This document shows positions 22,211-32,746 of a stretch of DNA of 64,000 nt, one piece after another. Location of the stretch: positions 15,901,443 through 15,965,442 of the forward strand of contig NC_081145.1 in assembly GCF_958295425.1 (NCBI RefSeq), given 5' to 3'. Made by a program: the position numbers and the translations under genes. This DNA is from Solea solea. Taxonomy: Eukaryota; Chordata; Actinopteri; Pleuronectiformes; Soleidae. Numbering within the stretch: position 1 is the first letter of the stretch; each line of letters begins with the position of its first letter. Below the pieces are notes generated by a model that was given only the letters and a program-made list of their open reading frames with translations, searched no databases and had not been told where the DNA came from.

Positions 22211-23617
22211 AGTGACCTCATCCAGGAAGATCAACAACGCACTTATAACCATGCTTATAACGCACAACTTCTAACTATGAATGCTTAAAAAAAGCCTTAT
22301 ATTCCTCTTTTTAACTGTTTTGAATGTACATACATTCTCTGTTTTTGTTTGTTCTCCTTAAACTCTGTTTCTGTGCGTGTGTGTGTGTGTGTAATATTAT
22401 ATAATAATATATAATATGTAATATGAACGTTAAAGAGAAAGCGACATACATAATGAGAAACCATTAAAACTGCCACGTTAAACTGGATATATTATGTGTG
22501 ATAGTGTGTGAGAGACGACTGTGGAGAACAGATTGAGGTCTAATCATGTGTCAACAGCGACTTCACGTGGCCAAAACGGAGAATTGCATGCCGTTATCCA
22601 TTTCCACAGGGAGAGGGAGCGACAACAGCCTCCAAATAAAATAGTCACTTGTAGATCAAGGTTTTGCACTGTGAACTTTTTTACTACCAAACTATGATTT
22701 TAAAAAATAATGGTGGATGTAAATTGGCCTTTTACAATGACATAGTTTATATACACTATATGATAAGAAATAAACGAGTAATAACACAATTTATCACACA
22801 TTAAATATATAAATCAAATCTATAACAACTAGAGTGAAATGTGCCTTCAAATAGAGTAATGTGTTTGTAAAATGTAGGTTAAATACACTAATGGCCGTGT
22901 TCAATGTGTATTACATGAAATACATCCAAAGATATGATGACATTTTAGAATGACTTGTAGTGTCTATTCTTTCTTGTTATTTTTAATTAAATTTGTTAAA
23001 CTGAGGAAAGCAGTGAATTTGAGCATTGAAGCATTTTACATGATTCATTCCAGCTTTAGCAAAGATTTGTGTCAACTGATGAAGTCATTGTTTTGTTTAC
23101 ACAGCGGCACATTTGTCTGCAACGATTTCAAGTATTTAATTGTTATGAGATTTTCTTTTACAAAGAGTGGGCTTTTGGATTTGATGCTTTAGCAAAACCA
23201 ATTAACACAACTGAGTATAACAATATAATTGGAATTCTGTATATGAAGTGATCTGCAGTGTAGTGACAGAGATGTGGATAAAAATGTGTTTAAACAACAT
23301 CCATCGTAACACAACCAGCGAGTGCAAAATACAGTGATTTGTGGACGATTTGGAAAATAGCAACAAGCTTTACAAAAAGAGGAGAGTGGAGGAAAAACAG
23401 TACAATTCACAAGATGCAACAGATGTCTCTGTTTACTACCAGATACATTTAGATCTCAGTAACGTGCTCATGACAAGCACAGAACATTGAACATTCTTTC
23501 CTCCCTGGTGGACTAAGGATTTTTAATTGGTTAAGTTGTGGCTGTAAACAAGAGAAAGCATTTCAGTACTGAGTTGGTTAATTAATTGCGGTTGCTGGCT
23601 CAACTAAGTTAGCGGGT

Positions 23618-23752
23618 TATAAAAAAGAGATCGTCATGCTTCATGTCAGTGGATCTGATTGAACAAAGCAGTGATTCAAGGAAACACACGCTCAGAAGTA
23701 AGCAGACAGCAGAGCGTCCTGAACAGCAACTTCTACAAGTTTGTTAAATAAA
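23618..23752 (+). other. TATA box plus poly(A) signal, solo-LTR-like or minor promoter
   Basis: TATAAAA at 23618-23624 is followed by AATAAA at 23747-23752. A possible splice donor (aagtaagc) lies at 23698. No protein is encoded between them. Either an old solo LTR or a cryptic promoter is possible. Confidence 0.3.
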
Positions 23753-24149
23753 TGTTATTTGTACACAACATATATCAGGACATAGTCTTCAGCTACTCTG
23801 ACTGCTTTTTTTCACAAGGTATAATCATTGCAAACTTAATACAGCTGATTTGTTTTACAGGTGTTTGGTCTCTAAAGTGATGACATATTCATTCTGATTG
23901 AAAGTAATCTATCACAACAGAGAAAGCAAAGATATTTAATAACACAACTATAACTCTCAATCTGTGGGATTGATCATCTCAGGTCAATGTATGTTGTACT
24001 AGTCCATTAATAAGCCAATGAGTTATTTTGTCTGGCTGTGGGAAGTGGACTGTACCAATTGATCTTTGGTACTGTATTGGTACTAAAGTGTGAAGACAGT
24101 GGCTTTCTTTGACGAGCATCTTACAAACATGAACTACATGACAGACATA

Positions 24150-24300
24150 AATAACATCCATCCATCCATCTTCTACCGCTTTATCCTCCACATGAGGGTC
24201 ACGGGGGGACGCTGTGCCAAATTCATCCGACACACCCTGGACAGATCGCCAGTCCATCTGCAACAAACAACCATCCACCCTCACGTTCACCATGAACAGA
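24150..24300 (+). repeat. Teleost dispersed repeat (catccatccatcttctaccgc type)
   Basis: The sequence ccatccatcttctaccgctt, then ggtcacggggggacgctg, then cacaccctggacagatcgcc is the order seen in a very common fish repeat, probably a retrotransposon 3' part. Confidence 0.75.
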
Positions 24301-24968
24301 AACATTATCAAACTAAAAGAGTGAGATAAAACATAGAATTGATCCAGATTTGCCTAACCAAGACTTAAAAAACATACATCATGAATCATGAAAACCTGTA
24401 CTGTAGATGAACCTGAAGGATCCACTATTTGACACAAATGTAATGACAATTTGGCTTTTCTCTCTAAAAAAATGGAGCATCTCTCTGAAAGGCACTCATT
24501 TGCATTTAAAAAGAATCTTGAGTCAGACATCATCACCCCACTGACGGAATGTGAGACATAGTTTAACTGGAGTGAGCTAATATAATGCATCCTGCATGCT
24601 GCATAAAGGCCTGTGTTATCTGTGCTGAGATTTACTGGCTACTATGAACTGACTTAAGCATGACCCTTGTGATTTTGTGAAAACAGTGTTGAGGGCTTTT
24701 CTAGATTCTCACGCTCATTGACTGTCAAGAGCTTTAATAAGTGTTTGTGTGTGTGTGTGTGTGTTTGTTCCGCCCATAAATAGATGAAGGTCTTCTGTGT
24801 TGTAGCACACAAAGACAAGTTGGATATTTCCCAGGATGTCAGACACTGGATAATATGCCAATACCCCATAAATGCATTTCATTCCCCCCCCCCCCACACA
24901 CACTTTTATATGAGAAGAAGGCTCCTTATTGGTTGAGTCTCACCCCTCCCTATGCCTCCTTTCCCCCG

Positions 24969-24982
24969 GTTTCCTGGGTAAC
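24969..24982 (+). promoter_or_regulatory. RFX X-box-like palindrome
   Basis: GTTTCCTGGGTAAC fits the GTTNCC-NN-GGNAAC consensus with both half-sites intact. Confidence 0.55.
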
Positions 24983-25091
24983 CATTTCAGGGTGGAGGAA
25001 AAGAGCAAATCATGTGAGGACATAGCATCTCGCTCTCTCTCCCCATCCCTTTCTCCCTCTGTAAATGTGTGTGTGTGTGTCTGTGTGTGTG

Positions 25092-25098
25092 TATATAG
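25092..25098 (+). promoter_or_regulatory. c12orf75: TATA-like box of c12orf75
   Basis: TATATAG directly follows a GT repeat. It is the only TATA-like element close upstream of the start codon. Confidence 0.4.
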
Positions 25099-25228
25099 AA
25101 ACATCTCTCTCCATGCTTTCAGTTCACACTCAGCTCTCCACTGCTTGGCAGAGAGGATAGATGTAAGACTGAAGCGAGGGGAGGGGGACACAACCAAAGG
25201 GGGAGATTCTTCGAACACATTTCTGTGA

Positions 25229-25275
<47 letters not shown>

Positions 25276-25276
25276 T
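25229..25276 (+). repeat. (CTTT)12 microsatellite in presumed 5'UTR
   Basis: Uninterrupted CTTT units end about 100 nt before the c12orf75 ATG. Confidence 0.95.
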
Positions 25277-25373
25277 TCTTCTCACACACAAAGTGCCTTG
25301 CTCTCTGTCTGTCCTTTCCGCCTTCCCATCCTTCTTGTTAAGAGTGTTTGGACAGTGGCTGCATCGATGCAAA

Positions 25374-25416
25374 ATGGGCTGTGGCAATTCCTCAGTCACC
25401 AGCAACACAGGAGGGG
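25374..25416 (+). CDS. c12orf75: c12orf75 coding exon 1
   Basis: The exon encodes MGCGNSSVTSNTGG plus the first base of a Gly codon. The donor is gtgagtg at 25417. Confidence 0.92.
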
Positions 25417-25479
25417 GTGAGTGTTTCAAGCAAATGTGTGTGTGTGTGTGTGTGTGTGCGCACATATGTGTGTGTGGGG

Positions 25480-25517
<38 letters not shown>

Positions 25518-25811
25518 GGTGAGAGTATGGCAGAGAGTGTTGCTGAGAAGGTGTTTTGAATATAAATGGTGTCAGGGTTACCCTTGCATCCACTCATCCA
25601 GTGTGTGTGTGTGTGTGTGTGTGTGTAGGCAGCATGTGTTTGTGTGTGGTGGTCTTCTTAATCATGGGTGGTGGGTCGATCTCAAAGGGTCTCCCATGTT
25701 CTCCACCTTTCAGACTACCATCAGGAATTTACTGCTTATCTTCTGATGTAAGCTACTTTGTAAAGTCTGATACAGAAGCAGTGTGCGCTTATGTGGATTC
25801 TGTTTCTCTTG

Positions 25812-25842
<31 letters not shown>

Positions 25843-28637
25843 AGTGTCAATTTCCATGGATGTTGACTTTTCCCCGTTTTTTGTTTCCCCATCTTGACTG
25901 ATGCAGGTTGTGCTTGGAAACAGGCCGATTTGAAATAGGCTACTCCATCGATGCAGCTGTCATTCATAAAGCCTGGAGAAAACGTGTGAATGGAGGAAAT
26001 TGTATATAACATGGTCACTGTAACGCTGGCTCTATCCTGATTAACTGTGACACCACTCCGTTGATTAAAGCTGATACAGTGGTTACCTGTTTTAAATGAT
26101 GCTATAATAAATCCTCTGGGCACCACAGTCGAATTATGTGCAGGATTAGCTCATTACTACTGTTTATTCAGTGTGGTGAGCATTGAATCAGGGAACTTAT
26201 GCCAAGCACGTTAACAGCACCTGCTCTCACTTTTGCCTTCTGCTTTAAATTCGACCTACTTCAAGGTTACAGTGTCTGCAAACCTCATCTAAGTAGTCAT
26301 GAGTTTGTCATGAGTGTGGCCTGTTTGCTCGTGAAGGCCAGCAGTTGTGTAATTTATTTGTGTGCAGCAGGCCTCATCCATGTTCTGCTCTTTCATATAG
26401 AGGACAGTGTTAAGCATGTCAAGGACATGTGACATCCTGTCACTGCACAAATGCAGACCAGTGTCCACTCCAGCTGACACTTATCTGTCTTTGAAGACAC
26501 ATTATATCAAGTGTGTTAGCATCATTCCTTTGTTTGTAGACATTCACTATCCCCATACCAATTATTATATTCTGTATAACAACATAAACTGTAAGTATTC
26601 ATTTATAGTTTTGACGGTTTAAACTCCCATATACCTGAAGTTGAATCTACAAAAACATTCTAGTTTGAAGTATTAGCAATCTCTACATGACAGCCTGTGC
26701 CCTGTATATGACACTGCTCATTCCCAGTGTTATGCAGCCACATGCGGATATGAATGAGCTGTTGTTAAGCCACTGAATGGTTCCAGTGTCATGTAAGCAG
26801 GCTCAAACTTTTACTGTAGAATAAAAGTCTTCACTCCACTCTGCAATTCATTGTATTCATGTGCAATTAAGATAATCTGATTTTCCTCTTGGACATGCTT
26901 TTTGAAATACCAATCATTTCAAAGTACTACATTGAGGTCTGTCATTAAAGGCTGATTGGAGAGCTGAGTGGGAGCCTTTGTTCCCCTGATGTTGTCAATG
27001 TAATTGTACATTAGAAGAGCTAGTGTTTCCTTCCAGCAAGGTTTAATACCAGTTCAGTTCAATATGTGAGTGTCAATGGTTCAGTAAAGCGTCAAATGGC
27101 ATTGGTATGGACACAATGGGTCTGTGCTGTTTCTATGGATGTTTTGGTTTATGTTTGATAAAGATACAAACCAAATACTCCAATTCAATACTGCCAAGCA
27201 CACAGCTAATAGTCAAACAAAGCACCAAGACTGCATGTTGTTCCATTTTTGCAGAGCACAGTAAACAAGTCTTACGATCTCAGAACCAAATAGTCTTGTG
27301 ACAACTATGAACTTGACACGTAGTTTACAGAGAAGTGACATCCTTGTCAAGGAGCACTTTGTAAATCCGTCTCTTCTGTTTGCCAACAATTTTCTCAAAA
27401 AGCATCAATATATGTAAAAGTCATCCCATCATAAACCTTGCTTTGGTGTTTTGGTCTGTGTACCTCACTCTTCTTAGTTAGTAAGTAAGTAAGTAAGTAG
27501 ATATATAAATTAATAAGGGTCTGCCTGAGGGTGTGCACATTTGCTTTTGTCACTCTGAGCAATTAAAATAGTATCACCAGAGCATTAGCTGTCAAACTAT
27601 TGATGTCTGTGATTTATTACACAGTTGCGGTGTGTTGTTGTTATTTGTGTCCGTATTGGCTGTTGTTCACAGCTCATGGAAAGAAACAGCTGTATGGCCC
27701 ATGAATTGAAAACGCACAGGGATTAATTATTTGTATGGAAAGACACTGAAGGATGAATTAAATTGTGTATTTCCATCTGTTTTCAGGGCCGGCAGAAGCC
27801 TCAAAAGATGTGTAAGTACATCAGTTATTTGTTATGATGCTCATATAGGCACCATATGTCCACACCAAAGAATGTTTTATGAATCAGGTTTACTAAGTCC
27901 ATATAGAATTAATTAAACAGTTTGTTTATCATTGTAACGTCTTAACTATCTGACCATATTTAAGCTAAACATATTTATACAGCAAATAAAGATAATTCCA
28001 AAGTGTTTACTTTGGGGTTTTTTTCCCACTGTATTTGTTGGCAATTTGTCCTTGTCATAAATCAAGGCTGGTTTGAGCTGGTACTTGGTTTATCTGATAA
28101 TGAATTATGACCTGCAATACAAATATAAAAATGTCCATCATAAACTCCCAAAATTCAGTGCTTGAGAATTGATTTGAAAAGCGACTGATTGTTGCAAAAA
28201 ATCAAACCTTTATTTTGTTAAGCCTTTTCTTTTGATTAAAAAGCAGTTTATTCTTGGGTCAAATTCAGCCACTTCTTGATTGTCTGTGAAGTGACCCTCA
28301 GAGGACAAATTGTACTTTGCCATCTACAGTTAGCATTTATGAAAGCCCGAGAAAGAAAGAAAGAAAGAAATGTAAAGCACTTCTGCTAGTGAGTGTGTGT
28401 GAGTGTGTGTGTGTATGTGTGTGCCTGCATGTGCATACGTGTGTGTGTGTGTGTGTGTGTGTGTGTTAGGCAGAACTTACTTCTGAGGAACTGGTTAAGT
28501 GTAGAACTGAATTGTGGTAAGGTTAAGGTTAGGCTTTAACTGGTTATGGTTATGGTTATGGTTAGGCATAATGCTTTGTTTAGGCTGTTCAAATGAATGG
28601 AAGTCAATGCAGTGTCCTGAGAAGATTAGCTACACAA

Positions 28638-28685
<48 letters not shown>

Positions 28686-30866
28686 ATTTCTTGATTACCA
28701 TCTGAGCAGCCAGCACAGAGCCCAGGAGAGCTGACAGAACTGACTTACTGAGGCCAATCGCAGTCTAGTAGTCCCTAAGACTGTGGTACCAAGCAAAAAT
28801 ATTTCTCTCTCACACACACACACACACATGCACACACATAGGCGGGTGGGTCAGTTTAATATAAGCTCTTAAAAACAACCAAACAACATCAAGGGCAGAG
28901 GTGTTGATTAAGAACTGGCTTTTCAGTCTGTTTTAAGCCTGAAAAGAAAATGTTCACTCTCAAATAATCATGTATAAAATGCCCACAAGGCAATTAGCAG
29001 TAATCCCTACAGGGCTAATAAGGTGTAGTTCAAATGTGTTTGCAGCTATTTTGTGAATGCTCCATCTCAGTCCAGTGTTTACTGCTTCACTTAGTCAGTT
29101 TCTATGCTCTCTGTCCGACTAAGAGTTGACCTGATTCTTCTCTCAACCAGGACAGAAGATCCATCGGCAGAGGATGAGAAAAGAAGGTATTTGAGCTCAC
29201 ATTTGAAATGATCTTCTCATTGAATCTGAATGATCAATAAGCTTTGCAAAATGTACAAACTGCAATGTCAGGTCGGCTGTTAGATTCATATTAGATTACA
29301 ACATATTAGATTCCTAGAGATACAGTATGCAGGGACAAAACATTGATCCTCAAAAACACTGACAGACCATAGGTTGTACTCAAAAGCTAAAACGACCAAA
29401 GGGTGACATAAAACCACTAAAAACATCAAGATAAAAATGATGGTTTAAAAAAGAGAGACTAATAAAATTACACATGCTCTAAAAATTAATGCAGCACTTA
29501 ATCATCGCAGTCCTTGATTTTCTTTGTGACTTTGATTCCAGCCCTCAGGGGGTTGGTCAATTAGGTTTTTCATTGATGGATGTTTTGTTAAATAAGTATA
29601 CAATTTATATTCGTGAAAATATTCAGTTGAAATATTTAATTCATCTAGTTTTTATGTGATTTAGGTGCTCCCTTAAATTCTTATAGTGTTTTTTTTTTTT
29701 TTTTTTTTTAATCACCTTGGGAGTCTTTTACGAGATGAGGCTGCAATTTGCCCAAAAGTCATCAGTCAGTAGTAATGTGGCTGGTTAGCAGCTGTTGAGT
29801 GAACAGTGACTGTGTACACTGTAACACCTGTTACAGCCACATGGCTGGTTGTTAAAATAATCTGCTTCTTTGTTGAGGGATTATAGCCCAAATCATCTTT
29901 TGTCAAACAAATTACATTGCAAGCTTTTTAATGACAGAATGGTGGGCGATTGAAGTTTAACACACGTGAACAGCTTTATGTGATTGGAAAAAGAAAATGT
30001 TCAACATATATAAACAGCATAATTTTTCCCTTCTCGTCTCAGGAACTATGGGGGCGTATACGTAGGTCTGCCAGCAGACCTGACCACAGTGGCTGCAAGT
30101 CAGTCCAAGTCCACTCATAAAGGTAACATGTCTTTAACGCTGTAAGACCTAGACAGTGCATAATGTCGACTGAACTGTTTTTGCTCACAAAAAACATTGT
30201 TGGTGTGGTAAACAGTCGTCTATATTTAGCTGACAGTGATCTTGAGTGATGCAGCTTAGAGCAAAACAGTCCCTGGTGTCCGAGCTTGCACCCCATGAAA
30301 CCGCACGTCGCCCGCAGCATCGTTTGGTTTTCTGTGACTTTTTTCCCCACTGAATGGTAATGAGAAGCATGCCCTTTGCTATCAGTTGGGGCACTCATAT
30401 CTGAAACCTCTTTGTTTTCGCTGTTATTTAATGTAATTCGCCATGTGGTCTTCAACAGGTTATGTGTCCGCTGATTCTGTCTAGTTCTGGCCAATTCACT
30501 TAAACCCTCTGAACAGATTTGCTGTTCACAGACTTCATTGTGACAGCATTCTTTTATGTAATTGCATTTCTAACAGAGAAATATTAATTGAATACAAATG
30601 TCACAGTGTGACATGTGTTAAGAAGTTAACCAAACTATATTAGTGTTGTACTGAAATATATCCTCTTGTCATTTTAGCAGAATAATGAACGCCGTTGTTT
30701 TTGTATCTTTTAGCAGAAGTAATGATATATTTATTCCAGTGAGGCCTTTCATCATGCCGGAGAGAGTATGGTGGTGTTTTTGAGCACACACAAGATGCAG
30801 AAATGTGACAAATGATCAAACCCATCACTATCAGATTGTTGTTTTTCTCTCTCCTTTGCAGACTAG
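25374..30866 (+). CDS. c12orf75: OCC-1 / C12orf75 small protein, complete, five coding exons
   Basis: Coding exons are 25374-25416, 27787-27811, 29151-29186, 30043-30122 and 30862-30866: 189 nt, 62 residues plus stop, with phases consistent. The product starts MGCGNSSVTSNTGGG, has an acidic and Lys/Arg middle (TEDPSAEDEKRR) and the core NYGGVYVGLPADL, and ends STHKD. This matches the human OCC-1 pattern as I recall it (MGCGNS start, NYGGVYVGLP core, 63 residues). The molecular role is not known; the human gene was named for overexpression in colon carcinoma. G2, C3 and S6 fit an N-myristoylation plus palmitoylation signal, suggesting membrane attachment (inference). The start codon context is strong (A at -3, G at +4). 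The head-to-head position with appl2 agrees with their linkage on human 12q23. Confidence 0.93.
25417..27786 (+). other. c12orf75: c12orf75 intron 1, microsatellite-rich at its start
   Basis: GT runs lie at 25435-25459, 25602-25626 and 25819-25841, and a GA run at 25484-25513. The rest is unique. Open frames in the repeat part reflect the repeats. Confidence 0.7.
27787..27811 (+). CDS. c12orf75: c12orf75 coding exon 2 (25-nt microexon)
   Basis: It lies between tttcag and gtaagt and encodes GPAEASKDV with both end codons split. The frame works only with these borders. Confidence 0.9.
27812..29150 (+). other. c12orf75: c12orf75 intron 2
   Basis: It contains a GAAA run near 28350, GT runs near 28395-28467, ggttatggttatgg units at 28541-28564, the 28570-28684 repeat and a CA run near 28810-28830. 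Confidence 0.7.
28570..28684 (+). repeat. Repeat body ending in (GT)n, copy 2
   Basis: ctgttcaaatgaatggaagt and the following sequence lead into a GT run of about 46 nt (28639-28684). It is homologous to 16213-16318. Confidence 0.7.
29151..29186 (+). CDS. c12orf75: c12orf75 coding exon 3 (36 nt)
   Basis: The exon encodes TEDPSAEDEKR and part of the next Arg codon. The acceptor is caaccag and the donor gtattt. Confidence 0.9.
29187..30042 (+). other. c12orf75: c12orf75 intron 3
   Basis: A run of about 20 T lies near 29690-29709. No other feature is recognised. Confidence 0.6.
30043..30122 (+). CDS. c12orf75: c12orf75 coding exon 4 (conserved core)
   Basis: The exon encodes NYGGVYVGLPADLTTVAASQ and SKSTHK. 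NYGGVYVGLP is the family signature. Confidence 0.95.
30123..30861 (+). other. c12orf75: c12orf75 intron 4
   Basis: No coding signal or repeat is recognised. The - strand open frame of 30039-30494 overlaps exon 4 antisense and is a shadow. Confidence 0.6.
30862..30866 (+). CDS. c12orf75: c12orf75 last coding exon (Asp and stop only)
   Basis: After the acceptor tttgcag, the bases AC complete GAC (Asp) and TAG follows. The rest of the exon is 3'UTR. Confidence 0.8.
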
Positions 30867-32678
30867 CAGCTACTGACTGGAAATCAACACAGGTAAAAAA
30901 AAGAAAATTAGGCTTTAAGAGGAGGTTGTTCATCTTCATATCAAGCAAATAACTTCATTCTTTGTCACGGCAGGATGCTGCATATTCGTTCACCTAAAGA
31001 CACACATTCAAAGCGGAGAGCACGTAAGTGCACACGTTCTGGGGCATCACACTAGCATGAGTCTCTGGCTTTAATGCTCTCAGTGAGTGAGTACTGTACA
31101 TGGACAGCTCTCCTGAAACATGGATGGGACACAGGTGCAGGGACGCACATATGCACATGGCGTCCATCATCATTGCACTTCACATTGAAAAAAAAAAAAA
31201 CTGTTGAGGAAAAGTGAGCATCGAAAACGGACAAGCACCCACCCTACGGCTGCCAGTGTGGGCAGAGGCTGCATGCGCCGTGACGACCATCTTGTCTTCT
31301 CGGTCACAACACTGGAATGTTGTTGTTTTTTTCTCAGAAGACTCAATCACTCACTAATTGTCTGGGACGCAGGTTCCCAGTAGACCTTAGCAGTAGTCCT
31401 GCAATAATAATCACTGCTCAGTTATTTCTCTAAAAACACCATGAATGATTCATTGTGTGCTGGAGAGAGGCAGGATGGGGAAGAGACAGAGAGGAGAGAG
31501 ACACACACGCACACAGGGAGAGCCATCACAGCAAAACAGCAAACACATTTGGTGAATCATAAAGCATCACAGTGTTTGGGAAATAACTTCAATTATGCTG
31601 CCACAGAACTGACGGTCACCTTGGTCTAAACGCTGGTAACAGCAGAGGGTTAAATTGGGGGAGTTTGTCTTCTGAAGCTCCCTGATTATGAATGCATGCA
31701 GGACCTAACTGTTTGTACCACATAAATTGTATCCCAGACCGGTGATATAACATCAACATCAGCATATGACTCATGATATTTTGAGGACCACCCCCTTTTT
31801 TTGTATGTGTGTTCCTTCCTCTTTCTTTTGCTCGCTCTGTCTCTCTCTGTGTAGAATGTTGTTGCTTTTTTTCCCTTTATGAACTCTGGCTCAACTGCTT
31901 CTGGGTAATTCGCACAGCTCTTAAAACTGTTCTCAAGATACAAACAAGCAGGATTTTTCCTACATATCTCACACAATCAATCTGCTCTCACGTGTCACAG
32001 GAAAAATATGTCTTTGAATTATCCACAGCTGCAAATATGTGTACAAAAGAAACAGCAAGGATATATTATGTCTCTTTTTAGCCCCTGCAATTATTTTCTA
32101 ATAGGCTGTTTTAATACAGTATATGTCTAAACTGAATGTTAGTCATGTTAGAATAATGATGCTGGTTTTATCATGTATTCTTACTGCCAGCAAATACCAT
32201 TTAAAACAGTAGAACCGGTTGTGTCTTAAAAAAAGAAGAAGCAAAAACTCTTATAATATGGTCTCCAGACTTATGTCAGAGTTGCTCAGTCAAAGGTCAA
32301 GATTGAGACCTCAACAATGTATGATTCTGTCTCTCAATACAAACCACTGCTCTGTCTGTGGCATACGAGGCAAATGCTTAAAAACAGGTCACACATTTGC
32401 ACTCTCGTTCTTATCCGACCTCTCTCAAAATGGAGTACAAAGTGTCGTCGCTGGGGACTGAGTCCAGCCGCAGACTGGATACAAACGTGTGCTTTATTGA
32501 GTATTGAGCAGGATGTAAAGAAGAAGCATTCATGAGTTATCTATGTCATTATTGTTCCTCAGTGCAATACAGAAGAATATGATATACAGAATACACAGAC
32601 AGCAGTTATTTTTAGTGTCAACTGAATGTTAGCTTTGGATACTACTTATTTGAATTTGTTCACAATATGAAGAATAAA
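30867..32678 (+). other. c12orf75: Presumed c12orf75 3'UTR and downstream sequence
   Basis: The first canonical + strand AATAAA I find after the stop is at 32673-32678. Further signals occur at 33587, 34839 and 34945. The true 3' end cannot be fixed from sequence. Confidence 0.35.
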
Positions 32679-32703
32679 TGTATCACCAGCCTCATCCTTA
32701 AAC

Positions 32704-32704
<1 letters not shown>

Positions 32705-32745
<41 letters not shown>
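32705..32745 (+). repeat. (AC)20 microsatellite
   Basis: Uninterrupted AC dinucleotides. Confidence 0.97.

Positions 32746-32746
<1 letters not shown>

Larger units (their letters stand above)
22211..24900. other. Intergenic region between divergent appl2 and c12orf75
   Basis: Mostly AT-rich unique sequence with short GT runs (about 22375-22392 and 24742-24766). It contains the TATA/poly(A) pair at 23618-23752, the repeat at 24150-24300 and a 13-C run near 24886. Confidence 0.6.
24901..25373 (+). promoter_or_regulatory. c12orf75: c12orf75 promoter and 5'UTR
   Basis: The order of sites is an inverted CCAAT (attgg, 24928-24932), an RFX X-box-like site (24969-24982), a GT run (25067-25091), a TATA-like TATATAG (25092-25098), then 5'UTR with a start-stop uORF and a (CTTT)n tract. 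A transcription start near 25120-25130 is inferred from the TATA position. Confidence 0.5.

Noticed and set aside
24940..25897. Long open frames on both strands around the c12orf75 start
   Set aside because: They consist largely of translated GT, GA and CTTT microsatellites.
28541..28564. Tandem ggttat units as telomere-like or minisatellite
   Set aside because: Only about four units, inside a known repeat-rich intron; not significant alone.
30039..30494. A 151-codon - strand frame
   Set aside because: It is antisense to c12orf75 exon 4 and its intron, with no recognisable product.
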